Shown here: piece by piece, positions 1 to 5,221 of the stretch | Numbering within the stretch: the first letter of the stretch is position 1 | Layout of the letters: every line of letters starts with the position of its first letter | Made by a program: the position numbers and the translations under genes | Origin: CAZLBV01 sp964557845 | GTDB lineage: Bacteria; Acidobacteriota; Aminicenantia; Aminicenantales; Aminicenantaceae | Reading direction: 5' to 3' | NCBI GenBank assembly: GCA_964557845.1 | Contig: CAZLBV010000005.1 | Coordinates: forward strand, 1-5,221 | DNA length: 5,221 bases | Notes under the pieces: model-generated | The model's input: only the letters and a program-made list of their open reading frames with translations | The model's database searches: none | What the model was told of the DNA's origin: nothing

Positions 1-111
1 AAATGCCGATATAAAATGGATATTGTAATAAACAATCTGATGTAAAAAATGTTTTCAGGAAAATATTCCAAATATGTGATAATAAATTGTTTCATAGTAC
101 AATCGGCATTT
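1..111. repeat. Inverted repeat, 10-bp arms 1-10 and 102-111
   Basis: The arm aaatgccgat at 1-10 is the exact reverse complement of atcggcattt at 102-111, separated by 91 bp of very AT-rich DNA without a credible gene. The right arm runs directly into a T tract (109-114) and then into the arm of a second inverted repeat (110-125). The left arm touches the window edge, so its true length is unknown. Inside, attgt and acaat each occur twice (22-26 and 86-90; 32-36 and 99-103), so small internal hairpins are possible, for example 22-26 with 32-36. It could be the end structure of a MITE-like element, or a small structured RNA closed by its terminal stem and ending in a U tract. The sequence alone does not decide between these. 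Confidence 0.5.
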
Positions 112-254
112 TTTATGAATAGTTCAGGTTTAATATTTGGCATGAAATTTGGTTAAAAAATATATGAAACGCTTAAATCGTGTACAGAAACAAAAAAAGA
201 TACCAGGCTACTTTGGCTAGTTGGTGTAATACTAACTGGAACTATTCATAAAAA
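110..254. repeat. Inverted repeat, 16-bp perfect arms 110-125 and 239-254
   Basis: The arm tttttatgaatagttc at 110-125 is the exact reverse complement of gaactattcataaaaa at 239-254, with 113 bp between them. Sixteen matching bases are more than chance would readily give in so short a region, even with the A/T tracts at the arm ends; the non-homopolymer core is about 11 bases. The interior holds no convincing gene. The right arm ends 36 bp before the glycosylase start codon. The arms may be terminal repeats of a 145-bp element, or two copies in opposite orientation of the end of a larger element of which 1-125 is one piece. I did not find a clear target-site duplication. Confidence 0.5.
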
Positions 255-279
255 TGATGACAAAATCAAAAGATATAAT

Positions 280-283
280 AGGA
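280..283 (+). promoter_or_regulatory. Ribosome binding site of the DNA glycosylase gene
   Basis: AGGA lies 7 nt upstream of the ATG at 291. It is a modest Shine-Dalgarno sequence. It agrees with the start fixed by the protein, because the family's catalytic N-terminal Met-Pro-Glu must begin exactly at this codon. Confidence 0.6.
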
Positions 284-290
284 TAAGATC

Positions 291-1085
291 ATGCCCGAAC
301 TACCAGATGTCGAAGTATTTAGACAATATATGGATGCCACCTCTCTGCATCAGCGAATATCCGGGGTGGAGGTTGAAAATGACAGAGTTCTCCAGGGCAC
401 ATCCCCCTCCTGGCTTGGCAGAAAACTCCATGGACGCCAATTTGAAAAGACCAAGCGCCATGGAAAACATATATTTGTCTGTGTAGATTATGTATTCTGG
501 ATAATGTTTCATTTCGGAATGACAGGTTTTTTAAAATATTATAAAAACTCAAAGGATCGCCCGGAGCACTCCAGAATTATATTTTCATTTAAAAATGGAT
601 ATCATCTTGCATATGATAACCAGAGAATGCTGGGAAAAGTCCAAATCGTTGATAACGCTGCAGATTATATCAGAAAAAATAATCTGGGCTCTGATGCTTT
701 AGATCTGTCTTTAAACTCATTCCGCCAATTGATCAAAGGGAGGCGGGGGGCGGTAAAAACAACCTTAATGAACCAAAATATAATTGCAGGGATCGGGAAT
801 ATTTATTCGGATGAAATTTTGTTCCAATCTAAAATTCATCCAAAAACCCAGATCAAACATTTGAAAGAAGATAAAATAAAACTCCTTCATGAGAAAATGG
901 TAGAAGTATTGCAGACTGCCATCGAAAAAAAAGCAGATCCGGATGAATTTCCGGATGATTATCTCATTCCCCATCGGGAAGAAAGCAATACTTGCCCTCG
1001 CTGTGGAGGAAAAATAAAAAAGATAAAATTAAATAACCGGGGAACTTATTTCTGTCCCAAGTGCCAGCCGTCCCCGAAAAAATAA
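291..1085 (+). CDS. mutM: Fpg/Nei-family DNA glycosylase/AP lyase (MutM-like)
   Basis: A base-excision-repair enzyme that removes oxidised bases and nicks the abasic site. At 264 residues it is close to the usual 270 or so. The start is certain: the protein opens MPELPDVE, and mature Pro2 is the family's Schiff-base nucleophile with Glu3 beside it. Lys59 in RHGKH fits the conserved beta-hairpin lysine. Residues 74-79 (HFGMTG) hold the void-filling Met77. The helix-two-turn-helix has AGIGNIYSDE at 166-175 with the DNA-contacting Asn170. The C-terminal zinc finger is C235-x2-C238-x16-C255-x2-C258, with Arg250 in its hairpin. Oddities: Asp6 replaces the common Glu. The usual DPRRFG segment reads DNQRMLG (109-115), so Leu114 stands where Phe is normal. 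The usual YGR-G motif before the zinc finger is replaced by PHREESN (227-233). Membership of the superfamily is sure; 8-oxoguanine preference, and so the mutM name, is less so. The 69-bp gap to the aldolase gene contains a separate promoter candidate. Confidence 0.93.
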   Translation: MPELPDVEVFRQYMDATSLHQRISGVEVENDRVLQGTSPSWLGRKLHGRQFEKTKRHGKHIFVCVDYVFWIMFHFGMTGFLKYYKNSKDRPEHSRIIFSFKNGYHLAYDNQRMLGKVQIVDNAADYIRKNNLGSDALDLSLNSFRQLIKGRRGAVKTTLMNQNIIAGIGNIYSDEILFQSKIHPKTQIKHLKEDKIKLLHEKMVEVLQTAIEKKADPDEFPDDYLIPHREESNTCPRCGGKIKKIKLNNRGTYFCPKCQPSPKK

Positions 1086-1091
1086 TAATAA

Positions 1092-1120
1092 TTGAATTAT
1101 ATGCCCAGATTCAATATAAA
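1092..1120 (+). promoter_or_regulatory. Sigma-70-type promoter candidate for the aldolase gene
   Basis: TTGAAT at 1092-1097 and TATAAA at 1115-1120 are separated by exactly 17 bp, matching the sigma-70 consensus at 4/6 and 5/6 positions. The predicted start is near 1127, giving a leader of about 28 nt that keeps the strong Shine-Dalgarno. A 7-bp inverted repeat, attgaat at 1091-1097 with attcaat at 1109-1115, overlays the -35 box and the edge of the -10 box, which could make it an operator. The region is AT-rich, so a chance match is possible. Confidence 0.45.
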
Positions 1121-1142
1121 TTAATCATATAGATTATATATT

Positions 1143-1148
1143 AGGAGG
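1143..1148 (+). promoter_or_regulatory. Strong ribosome binding site of the aldolase gene
   Basis: AGGAGG, a perfect anti-16S match, lies 6 nt before the ATG at 1155. It fixes this start and suggests high expression, as expected for a central metabolic enzyme. Confidence 0.85.
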
Positions 1149-1154
1149 ATTATT

Positions 1155-2207
1155 ATGAATGATAAGATCGTGCAATTATTAGGAGAAGAGGCCGACTATC
1201 TTCTTGCTCACAAATGTCAGACCGTTTCAAAGGATCAACTGCATTTACCCGGGCCGGATTTTATTGACAGGGTTTTATTAAACTCTGACCGTCCCCCTGC
1301 GGTTTTACGCAACATGCAGTTGTTGTTTAATAATGGCCGTCTTGCAGGAACCGGCTATTTATCAGTTCTACCTGTTGATCAAGGGATTGAACATTCTGGT
1401 GGTTCAGCCTTTGCCCCCAATCCAATTTATTTCGACCCGGAGAATATACTCAAACTGGCCATAGAAGCAGGGTGCAATGGCGTTGCTTCTACCCTGGGGG
1501 TTTTGGGCGCTGTATCAAGAAAATATGCCCATAAAATTCCCTTCATTGTTAAACTTAATCATAATGAACTGCTGACATATCCCAATAATTATGACCAGAT
1601 CCTATTCGCTAATGTGGACCAGGCTTTTGAAATGGGTGCCGTGGCTGTTGGCGCAACCATTTATTACGGTTCTGAAGAAAGTAGTAGACAGATCCAGGAA
1701 ATTTCTGAGGTTTTTAGCTATGCCCATAGTCTTGGTTTGGTCACTGTATTATGGTGTTATCTGCGAAATTCTGCATTTAAAAAGGATAAAGATTACCACG
1801 TATCAGCTGATCTGACAGGGCAAGCCAACCATCTGGGCGCAACCATCGAAGCGGATATAATAAAGCAGAAACAGCCGGAAAATAATGGTGGATACAAAGC
1901 TCTCAACTTCGGCAAAACACATGAGAAAGTATACACAGAGTTAACCAGTGACCATCCTATTGACCTTACCCGATATCAGGTGATCAACTGTTATATGGGG
2001 AGGGTGGGATTGATAAATTCAGGCGGAGCCTCCATAGGAAAAAACGATCTTGCTCAAGCAATAAGAACGGCTGTAATCAATAAACGGGCAGGCGGAACTG
2101 GCTTGATCGTCGGCCGAAAATCATTCCAGAGACCTATGAAAGAAGGAATCGAATTGGTTCATTCAATCCAGGATGTTTACCTGGACTCTGACATTACAGC
2201 AGCATAA
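1155..2207 (+). CDS. fbaB: Class I fructose-bisphosphate aldolase, FbaB/DhnA type
   Basis: A cytoplasmic enzyme that reversibly splits fructose 1,6-bisphosphate into dihydroxyacetone phosphate and glyceraldehyde 3-phosphate, serving glycolysis or gluconeogenesis. The 350 residues match, as I recall it, the full length of E. coli FbaB, and the sequence resembles that protein throughout. The TIM barrel shows LPVDQGIEH at 72-80 (conserved Asp75), LWCYLRN at 199-205, DLTGQANHLG at 219-228, and EADIIKQK at 232-239. By family analogy Lys237 is the Schiff-base lysine. Phosphate-binding segments follow: GLINSGG at 285-291 and GLIVGRKSFQRP at 316-327. The start is set by the AGGAGG site 6 nt upstream. 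The gene is intact, with no frameshift or missing motif. The gap of 83 bp to the next gene and the second promoter candidate there suggest it can be transcribed alone. No obvious intrinsic terminator follows it, so some readthrough downstream is expected. Confidence 0.95.
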   Translation: MNDKIVQLLGEEADYLLAHKCQTVSKDQLHLPGPDFIDRVLLNSDRPPAVLRNMQLLFNNGRLAGTGYLSVLPVDQGIEHSGGSAFAPNPIYFDPENILKLAIEAGCNGVASTLGVLGAVSRKYAHKIPFIVKLNHNELLTYPNNYDQILFANVDQAFEMGAVAVGATIYYGSEESSRQIQEISEVFSYAHSLGLVTVLWCYLRNSAFKKDKDYHVSADLTGQANHLGATIEADIIKQKQPENNGGYKALNFGKTHEKVYTELTSDHPIDLTRYQVINCYMGRVGLINSGGASIGKNDLAQAIRTAVINKRAGGTGLIVGRKSFQRPMKEGIELVHSIQDVYLDSDITAA

Positions 2208-2235
2208 TCAACATCAGACCTTTCTTTCTTAAGTT

Positions 2236-2251
2236 TGGCACATTTCTTGTA
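2236..2251 (+). promoter_or_regulatory. Sigma-54 (RpoN) promoter candidate before the CBS-domain gene
   Basis: The sequence TGGCACATTTCTTGTA fits the sigma-54 consensus TGGCAC-R-N4-TTGCW at every defined position except one, T instead of C at 2250 in the -12 element. The -24 GG is at 2237-2238 and the spacing is correct. The predicted transcription start is near 2262, so the leader to the ATG at 2291 is about 29 nt and retains the Shine-Dalgarno. Sigma-54 promoters need an enhancer-binding activator; I see no clear activator site upstream, and most of the upstream DNA is the aldolase coding region. The mismatch is in an important base, which keeps confidence moderate. I find no sigma-70 -35/-10 pair with good spacing here. 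Confidence 0.5.
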
Positions 2252-2281
2252 TAAAAAAGATTGGAATCTAATTTATACAAG
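2246..2281. repeat. 36-bp centred palindrome overlapping promoter and ribosome site
   Basis: Two nested inverted repeats share one centre between 2263 and 2264: cttgtataaa (2246-2255) with tttatacaag (2272-2281), and agatt (2258-2262) with aatct (2265-2269). Fifteen of 18 symmetric positions are complementary. The exceptions are the A/A pairs at 2256/2271 and 2257/2270 and the central GG. The left arm covers the -12 half of the sigma-54-like promoter, and the right arm runs into the Shine-Dalgarno of the CBS gene. In RNA, the stem can extend by U-A and G-U pairs (2243-2245 with 2282-2284) over the whole AAGGAG. It could be a DNA operator or an RNA hairpin. No U tract follows, so it is not a typical terminator. 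Confidence 0.65.
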
Positions 2282-2284
2282 GAG
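2279..2284 (+). promoter_or_regulatory. Ribosome binding site that fixes the CBS-protein start
   Basis: AAGGAG lies 6 nt before the ATG at 2291. This favours that ATG over an in-frame TTG at 2261, which has no ribosome site and would lie at or before the predicted transcription start. The site also overlaps the right arm of the palindrome. Confidence 0.8.
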
Positions 2285-2290
2285 AATAAA

Positions 2291-2716
2291 ATGCAAGTTA
2301 AAGATTTGATGAGCCGTTCCGTTGAATTTGTTCACCCTGAAGACTCAATCACCCAAGCTGCAAAAAAAATGGTACGAAGCAATATTGGGAGCCTTCCTGT
2401 TATTAATGATGGCCAGGAGGCTATCGGTATAATCACAGACCGCGACATTACTACCCGAGTGGTTTCAAGGGGATTAGATCCCACAGAGACCAAAGTCACT
2501 AAAGGGATGACAAAAGACCCGATCTTCTGCAAAGAATCTGATGACACCCAAACAGCAGCCGAAATAATGAAGGACAAACAGATTCGACGGTTGTTAGTTA
2601 AAGATAACGAAGAGAATTTTATTGGAATCATAGCCTTAGGCGATATAGCATTGAATGAAAGCAAATCCCTATCAGGCGATGTCTTAGAAGATATATCTAA
2701 ACCCCCTTTATCCTGA
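2291..2716 (+). CDS. Small protein with two CBS domains (Bateman module)
   Basis: A 141-residue cytoplasmic protein made of one CBS pair and nothing else. Such stand-alone modules usually bind adenine nucleotides (AMP, ATP, SAM or similar) and act on a partner protein; the partner here is unknown. CBS1 spans about 1-58, with VKDLMS at the start, IGSLPVI at 32-38 and GIITDRDI at 46-53, whose Thr49 and Asp52 fit the usual nucleotide-contact motif. CBS2 spans about 68-125, with VTKGMTKDP at 69-77, IRRLLV at 98-103 and GIIALGDI at 112-119. In CBS2 the Thr and first Asp of the motif are replaced by Ala and Gly, so one ligand site may be weak or lost. The acidic tail (122-141) has no recognised domain. 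The start is chosen from the AAGGAG site. The gene lies 56 bp before ftsH on the same strand, so co-transcription is plausible; a functional link to FtsH is only inference. Confidence 0.9.
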   Translation: MQVKDLMSRSVEFVHPEDSITQAAKKMVRSNIGSLPVINDGQEAIGIITDRDITTRVVSRGLDPTETKVTKGMTKDPIFCKESDDTQTAAEIMKDKQIRRLLVKDNEENFIGIIALGDIALNESKSLSGDVLEDISKPPLS

Positions 2717-2772
2717 TCTGCCAGAGCACAAATTGATTTTTAAATCTGTAGCAAAAGAACCATTCTATCTCA

Positions 2773-4689
2773 ATGCACCAAAAAAACTCTAAACCACTGA
2801 ATAAAAGCTCCAAACCTAAACTGGGTTGGAGCATCATGGTCTGGGCTTTAATTTTTTTAACTGTTTCCTATCTGGTTTTTTCTCTGTTCCCCAGTAAAGA
2901 CTTAGTTGATATTTCCTATTCTGAGTTTAAAAATCAGATAAAAGCACGAAATGTTACTGAAGTGACTATAAGTGGACAGGATATCACCGGCCGTTTCCGG
3001 GAGGACTTGGATACTTCTCCGGACAGACAAAAAGAAATACCGGAGCATTCTCGATTTTCAACAGTAAAACCTGCCCTAGATGATCCGCAATTAATGACAA
3101 TACTTGAGGAAGAAGGAGTGATCGTTAATGCCGAAAAAGAAGATGGATCCTGGTTGAGCACACTGCTTATAGTTTCGGTTCCCTGGATTTTGATCTTTGG
3201 TTATTTTTTCTATTTGGGAAGAAAAGCCAAAGGGCAGATGAGAGGCTTGGGTGGAGGAAGTCCATTTTTGGGAGTAGGCAAATCCCGTGCAAAAAGATAC
3301 ACCAAAACAATGTCTAAAGTTACATTTAATGACGTTGCGGGCCTTAATAATGCCAAACAAGATATGGAAGAGATCGTAGATTTTTTAAAAGAGCCAAAAA
3401 AATATATGAAATTAGGGGCTGATATCCCCAAGGGTATTTTGCTGGTCGGCGCTCCCGGAACTGGAAAAACATTGATGGCCAGAGCTACAGCTGGTGAAGC
3501 TAATGTTCCCTTTTTCAGCATAAGCGGTTCGGAATTCATTGAAATGTTTGTAGGAGTCGGAGCTTCCCGGGTGAGGGATATGTTCGCTACTGCTAAAAAG
3601 GAAGCGCCTTCAATAATTTTTATTGATGAGCTCGATTCGGTCGGCCGGGCCAGAGGAACAGGTTTAGGTGGTGGACACGATGAACGGGAACAGACACTCA
3701 ACCAGATACTCTCTGAAATGGATGGTTTTGTGCCCCATCAATCAGTGATCGTACTTTCAGCCACAAACAGACCGGATGTGCTTGATCCTGCATTAACCCG
3801 GCCGGGGCGGTTTGACCGGCAGATAACATTGGATATGCCCCATAAGGAATCAAGGCAAAAAATTCTGCAGATCCATACCCGCAAGGTACCATTGGATAAA
3901 AACGTTGATCTGGAAAACCTGGCGGCCAGGACTGTCGGTTTCTCTGGAGCAGACTTAAAAAACCTGGTTAATGAAGCGGCTCTCTTAGCTGCACGACAGG
4001 ATAAAAAGTCGGTTTCAGATGAAGATTTTTACCGGGCACGGGATAAGATCCTCTTAGGACATAAGCGGGAGGAAATGTTGAGTGAGGAAGAGAAAAGAAT
4101 AATTGCATATCATGAGGCTGGACATGCTCTAGTAGCCAAATTAACTCCCAATACAGATCCTCTACATAAAGTCACCATCATTCCACGCAGTCATTCTCTG
4201 GGAGCCACCGAACAGGCTCCAGAAGAAGACAAGTTTAATTATACTCGGGATTACATGCTAAAACGTATATCGATCATTCTAGGCGGAAGAGCAGCTGAAA
4301 AACTTATATTCAAAGATGTCAGCAACGGAGCAGCCGATGATCTAAAAAAGGTCACCAAATTAGCCCGGCAAATGGTGACACAATGGGGTATGAGTGACCG
4401 AATAGGTCCGGTTACATTCAGTTTGGGAGAAGAGCATCTTTTTTTGGGCCGGGAAATGGCTAAGTCAAAAGACTTCAGTGAAGAAACAGCCAGAATAATC
4501 GATGAGGAGATCCGAGAAATCATCAGTAAACAAGAAGAAAATGCGCGTAAGCTTCTCATGGAGAACAAGGATAAATTAAATAGGCTGGCTGAAGAACTTT
4601 TAAAAAAAGAGACTCTAGACAATCAAGATGTAGAGCGTATTTTGAAGTCCAAATCAAGATCAAACAAAAAATCAAGTAAAAAAAAATGA
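2773..4689 (+). CDS. ftsH: ATP-dependent zinc metalloprotease FtsH
   Basis: A hexameric inner-membrane AAA+ protease that unfolds and degrades damaged membrane proteins and some soluble regulators. At 638 residues it is full length. In order: a basic N-terminus; TM1 about 19-39; an extracytoplasmic domain about 41-126; TM2 about 127-148; then the AAA module with Walker A GAPGTGKT (226-233), pore-loop FVG (259-261), Walker B IIFIDE (281-286) and second region of homology NRPDVLDPALTRPGRFDR (332-349), where Arg343 and Arg346 are the likely arginine fingers. The M41 protease domain has HEAGH (447-451), with Asp523 the likely third zinc ligand. A helical segment (about 565-625) and a lysine/serine-rich tail end the protein. 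Oddities: the usual G-x-ALG-x-T stretch reads SHSLGAT (473-479), and no Shine-Dalgarno precedes the ATG at 2773. The in-frame ATG at 2836 (Met22) has GGAG at 2828-2831, but only 4 nt away, and starting there would remove the positive N-terminus before TM1. An in-frame TAG at 2749 rules out a longer form. Confidence 0.97.
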   Translation: MHQKNSKPLNKSSKPKLGWSIMVWALIFLTVSYLVFSLFPSKDLVDISYSEFKNQIKARNVTEVTISGQDITGRFREDLDTSPDRQKEIPEHSRFSTVKPALDDPQLMTILEEEGVIVNAEKEDGSWLSTLLIVSVPWILIFGYFFYLGRKAKGQMRGLGGGSPFLGVGKSRAKRYTKTMSKVTFNDVAGLNNAKQDMEEIVDFLKEPKKYMKLGADIPKGILLVGAPGTGKTLMARATAGEANVPFFSISGSEFIEMFVGVGASRVRDMFATAKKEAPSIIFIDELDSVGRARGTGLGGGHDEREQTLNQILSEMDGFVPHQSVIVLSATNRPDVLDPALTRPGRFDRQITLDMPHKESRQKILQIHTRKVPLDKNVDLENLAARTVGFSGADLKNLVNEAALLAARQDKKSVSDEDFYRARDKILLGHKREEMLSEEEKRIIAYHEAGHALVAKLTPNTDPLHKVTIIPRSHSLGATEQAPEEDKFNYTRDYMLKRISIILGGRAAEKLIFKDVSNGAADDLKKVTKLARQMVTQWGMSDRIGPVTFSLGEEHLFLGREMAKSKDFSEETARIIDEEIREIISKQEENARKLLMENKDKLNRLAEELLKKETLDNQDVERILKSKSRSNKKSSKKK

Positions 4690-4703
4690 TATAGGATTGA
4701 TAA

Positions 4704-4719
4704 CCTGGAATTATTCAGG
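4704..4719. other. Weak hairpin in the 42-bp gap between convergent ftsH and malQ
   Basis: CCTG at 4704-4707 pairs with CAGG at 4716-4719, extended by one G-T and one A-T pair around a short AT loop. It is the only dyad in the gap between the two convergent genes (4690-4731), where terminators are expected. No T tract follows directly on either strand. Reading in the malQ direction, a run of nine T (the complement of 4678-4686) comes about 17 nt later, inside the ftsH end. A true intrinsic terminator is doubtful. Confidence 0.25.
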
Positions 4720-4731
4720 AGTCGAGATTGA

Positions 4732-5221
4732 TTATGCTCTTCCGTATGTCTCTGTCATTCCGGCAAGCCTATCCACCAGGATATGAGTTTGCTGCTCTGC
4801 GCTTAACCTCCATTCCCAATTACCTTTATCAGAAGCAGGTAGATTCATTCTGGACTCAGCCCCTAAACCAAGTATATCCTGCATGGGAATAATTGAAGCA
4901 AAGGCAACAGACATCATTGCCAACCGGATGAAATCCCAGTGGATTTCTTTTTCAGAAAATTCCTTCCCTATATAGCGGCTGAGTCTTTTTTTTTCCTCTA
5001 AACCCGCCTCATTCTGGATCCAACCGTGGATGGTATTATTATCATGCGTACCCGTATAAACTACATAATTTTCCTCATAGGTATGGGGAAGATAGGGATG
5101 CATGGGGTCATCGTCACCAAAAGCAAAAAGCAGTACCTTCATACCGGGAAGCTCAAAATGACGCATTACTTCTTTGACATCGGGAGTAATGGTTCCCAGA
5201 TCTTCGGCTATAACCGGAAGA
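4732..5221 (-). CDS. malQ: 4-alpha-glucanotransferase (amylomaltase, GH77), 3' part
   Basis: A cytoplasmic enzyme that moves alpha-1,4-glucan segments between maltodextrins in maltose, starch or glycogen metabolism. Only the C-terminal 162 residues are present; the gene enters from beyond 5221 and its start is outside the window. The frame stays open to the edge and begins LPVIAEDLG, whose Glu (visible residue 6) is the GH77 acid/base. LPGMKVL follows at 24-30, then VVYTGTHDNNT at 53-63, where Asp60 is the transition-state-stabilising residue. Their distance of 54 fits the family. Further GH77 features are IPMQDILGLG, RMNLPA and NWEWRL, and the protein ends naturally at ETYGRA before TAA at 4734-4732. 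The catalytic nucleophile Asp lies in the missing part. The gene converges on ftsH with 42 bp between stops, so it belongs to a different transcription unit. Confidence 0.95.
   Translation of the reverse strand, partial: LPVIAEDLGTITPDVKEVMRHFELPGMKVLLFAFGDDDPMHPYLPHTYEENYVVYTGTHDNNTIHGWIQNEAGLEEKKRLSRYIGKEFSEKEIHWDFIRLAMMSVAFASIIPMQDILGLGAESRMNLPASDKGNWEWRLSAEQQTHILVDRLAGMTETYGRA

Noticed and set aside
138..153. A second sigma-54-like sequence, TGGCATGAAATTTGGT.
   Set aside because: It has two mismatches, including G for C in the -12 dinucleotide, and lies about 140 bp from the gene. It is weaker than the site at 2236 and lies between repeat arms.
137..166. Sigma-70-like pair TTGGCA and TATATG with 18-bp spacing upstream of the glycosylase gene.
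   Set aside because: The -10 matches only 4 of 6, the leader would be over 110 nt through a repeat arm, and such pairs are common in AT-rich DNA.
164..220. An 18-codon open frame starting ATG at 164, with a lysine-rich product.
   Set aside because: It has no Shine-Dalgarno, lies between the repeat arms in AT-rich DNA, resembles nothing I know, and is short enough to occur by chance.
274..279. A perfect TATAAT just before the glycosylase gene.
   Set aside because: No -35 box lies at 16-18 bp (only ATGACA at 257-262, 11 bp away), and a start near 286 would leave the mRNA without its ribosome site. The region is AT-rich, so the match is likely chance.
2261..2290. A TTG start at 2261 giving the CBS protein ten more residues.
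   Set aside because: No ribosome site precedes it, it lies at or before the predicted transcription start and inside the palindrome, while the ATG at 2291 has AAGGAG at good spacing.
2735..2746. A short dyad gattt/aaatc between the CBS gene and ftsH, considered as a terminator.
   Set aside because: Five AT-rich pairs with a two-base loop are too weak, and there is no U tract after it.
3210..3701. A long open frame antisense to ftsH (163 codons), and other antisense frames in the window.
   Set aside because: They lie opposite strongly conserved coding sequence, have no recognisable domains or ribosome sites, and are best explained as shadows of the real genes.
4678..4686. A run of nine A at the end of ftsH, considered as a slippage or frameshift site.
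   Set aside because: It encodes the lysine tail directly before the stop, and slippage would alter only the last residues. No sign of a functional alternative frame.

Overview
The window carries five protein genes and reads like ordinary chromosomal DNA of an AT-rich, Gram-negative-type bacterium. A Desulfobacterota (former Deltaproteobacteria) origin is my best guess. It rests on a likely sigma-54 promoter and on the general character of the proteins, not on a marker gene, so it is inference. I see no phage, CRISPR, IS transposase, toxin-antitoxin or defence genes, and no rRNA or tRNA.

Layout: 1-290 is AT-rich non-coding DNA holding two sets of inverted repeats (arms 1-10/102-111 and 110-125/239-254), possibly ends of a small non-autonomous element or a structured RNA. 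Four genes follow on the + strand: a divergent Fpg/MutM-family DNA glycosylase (291-1085), a class I fructose-bisphosphate aldolase of the FbaB/DhnA type (1155-2207), a small two-CBS-domain protein (2291-2716) and a membrane AAA+ metalloprotease FtsH (2773-4689). The 3' part of a convergent 4-alpha-glucanotransferase gene (malQ, 5221-4732, minus strand) closes the window, only 42 bp from the end of ftsH.

The genes do not form one pathway. Aldolase and MalQ belong to sugar and glycogen metabolism, the glycosylase to base-excision repair, FtsH to membrane protein quality control, and the CBS protein is probably an adenine-nucleotide-sensing or signalling module. Spacing and promoter signals suggest at least two transcription units on the + strand: aldolase from a sigma-70-like promoter at 1092-1120, and the CBS gene (perhaps with ftsH) from a sigma-54-like promoter at 2236-2251.

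The most interesting spot is 2236-2284. The sigma-54-like promoter, a 36-bp centred palindrome (2246-2281) and the Shine-Dalgarno of the CBS gene overlap there. The arrangement would hide the ribosome site in readthrough RNA but leave it free in RNA started at the local promoter. This is a hypothesis from sequence only.
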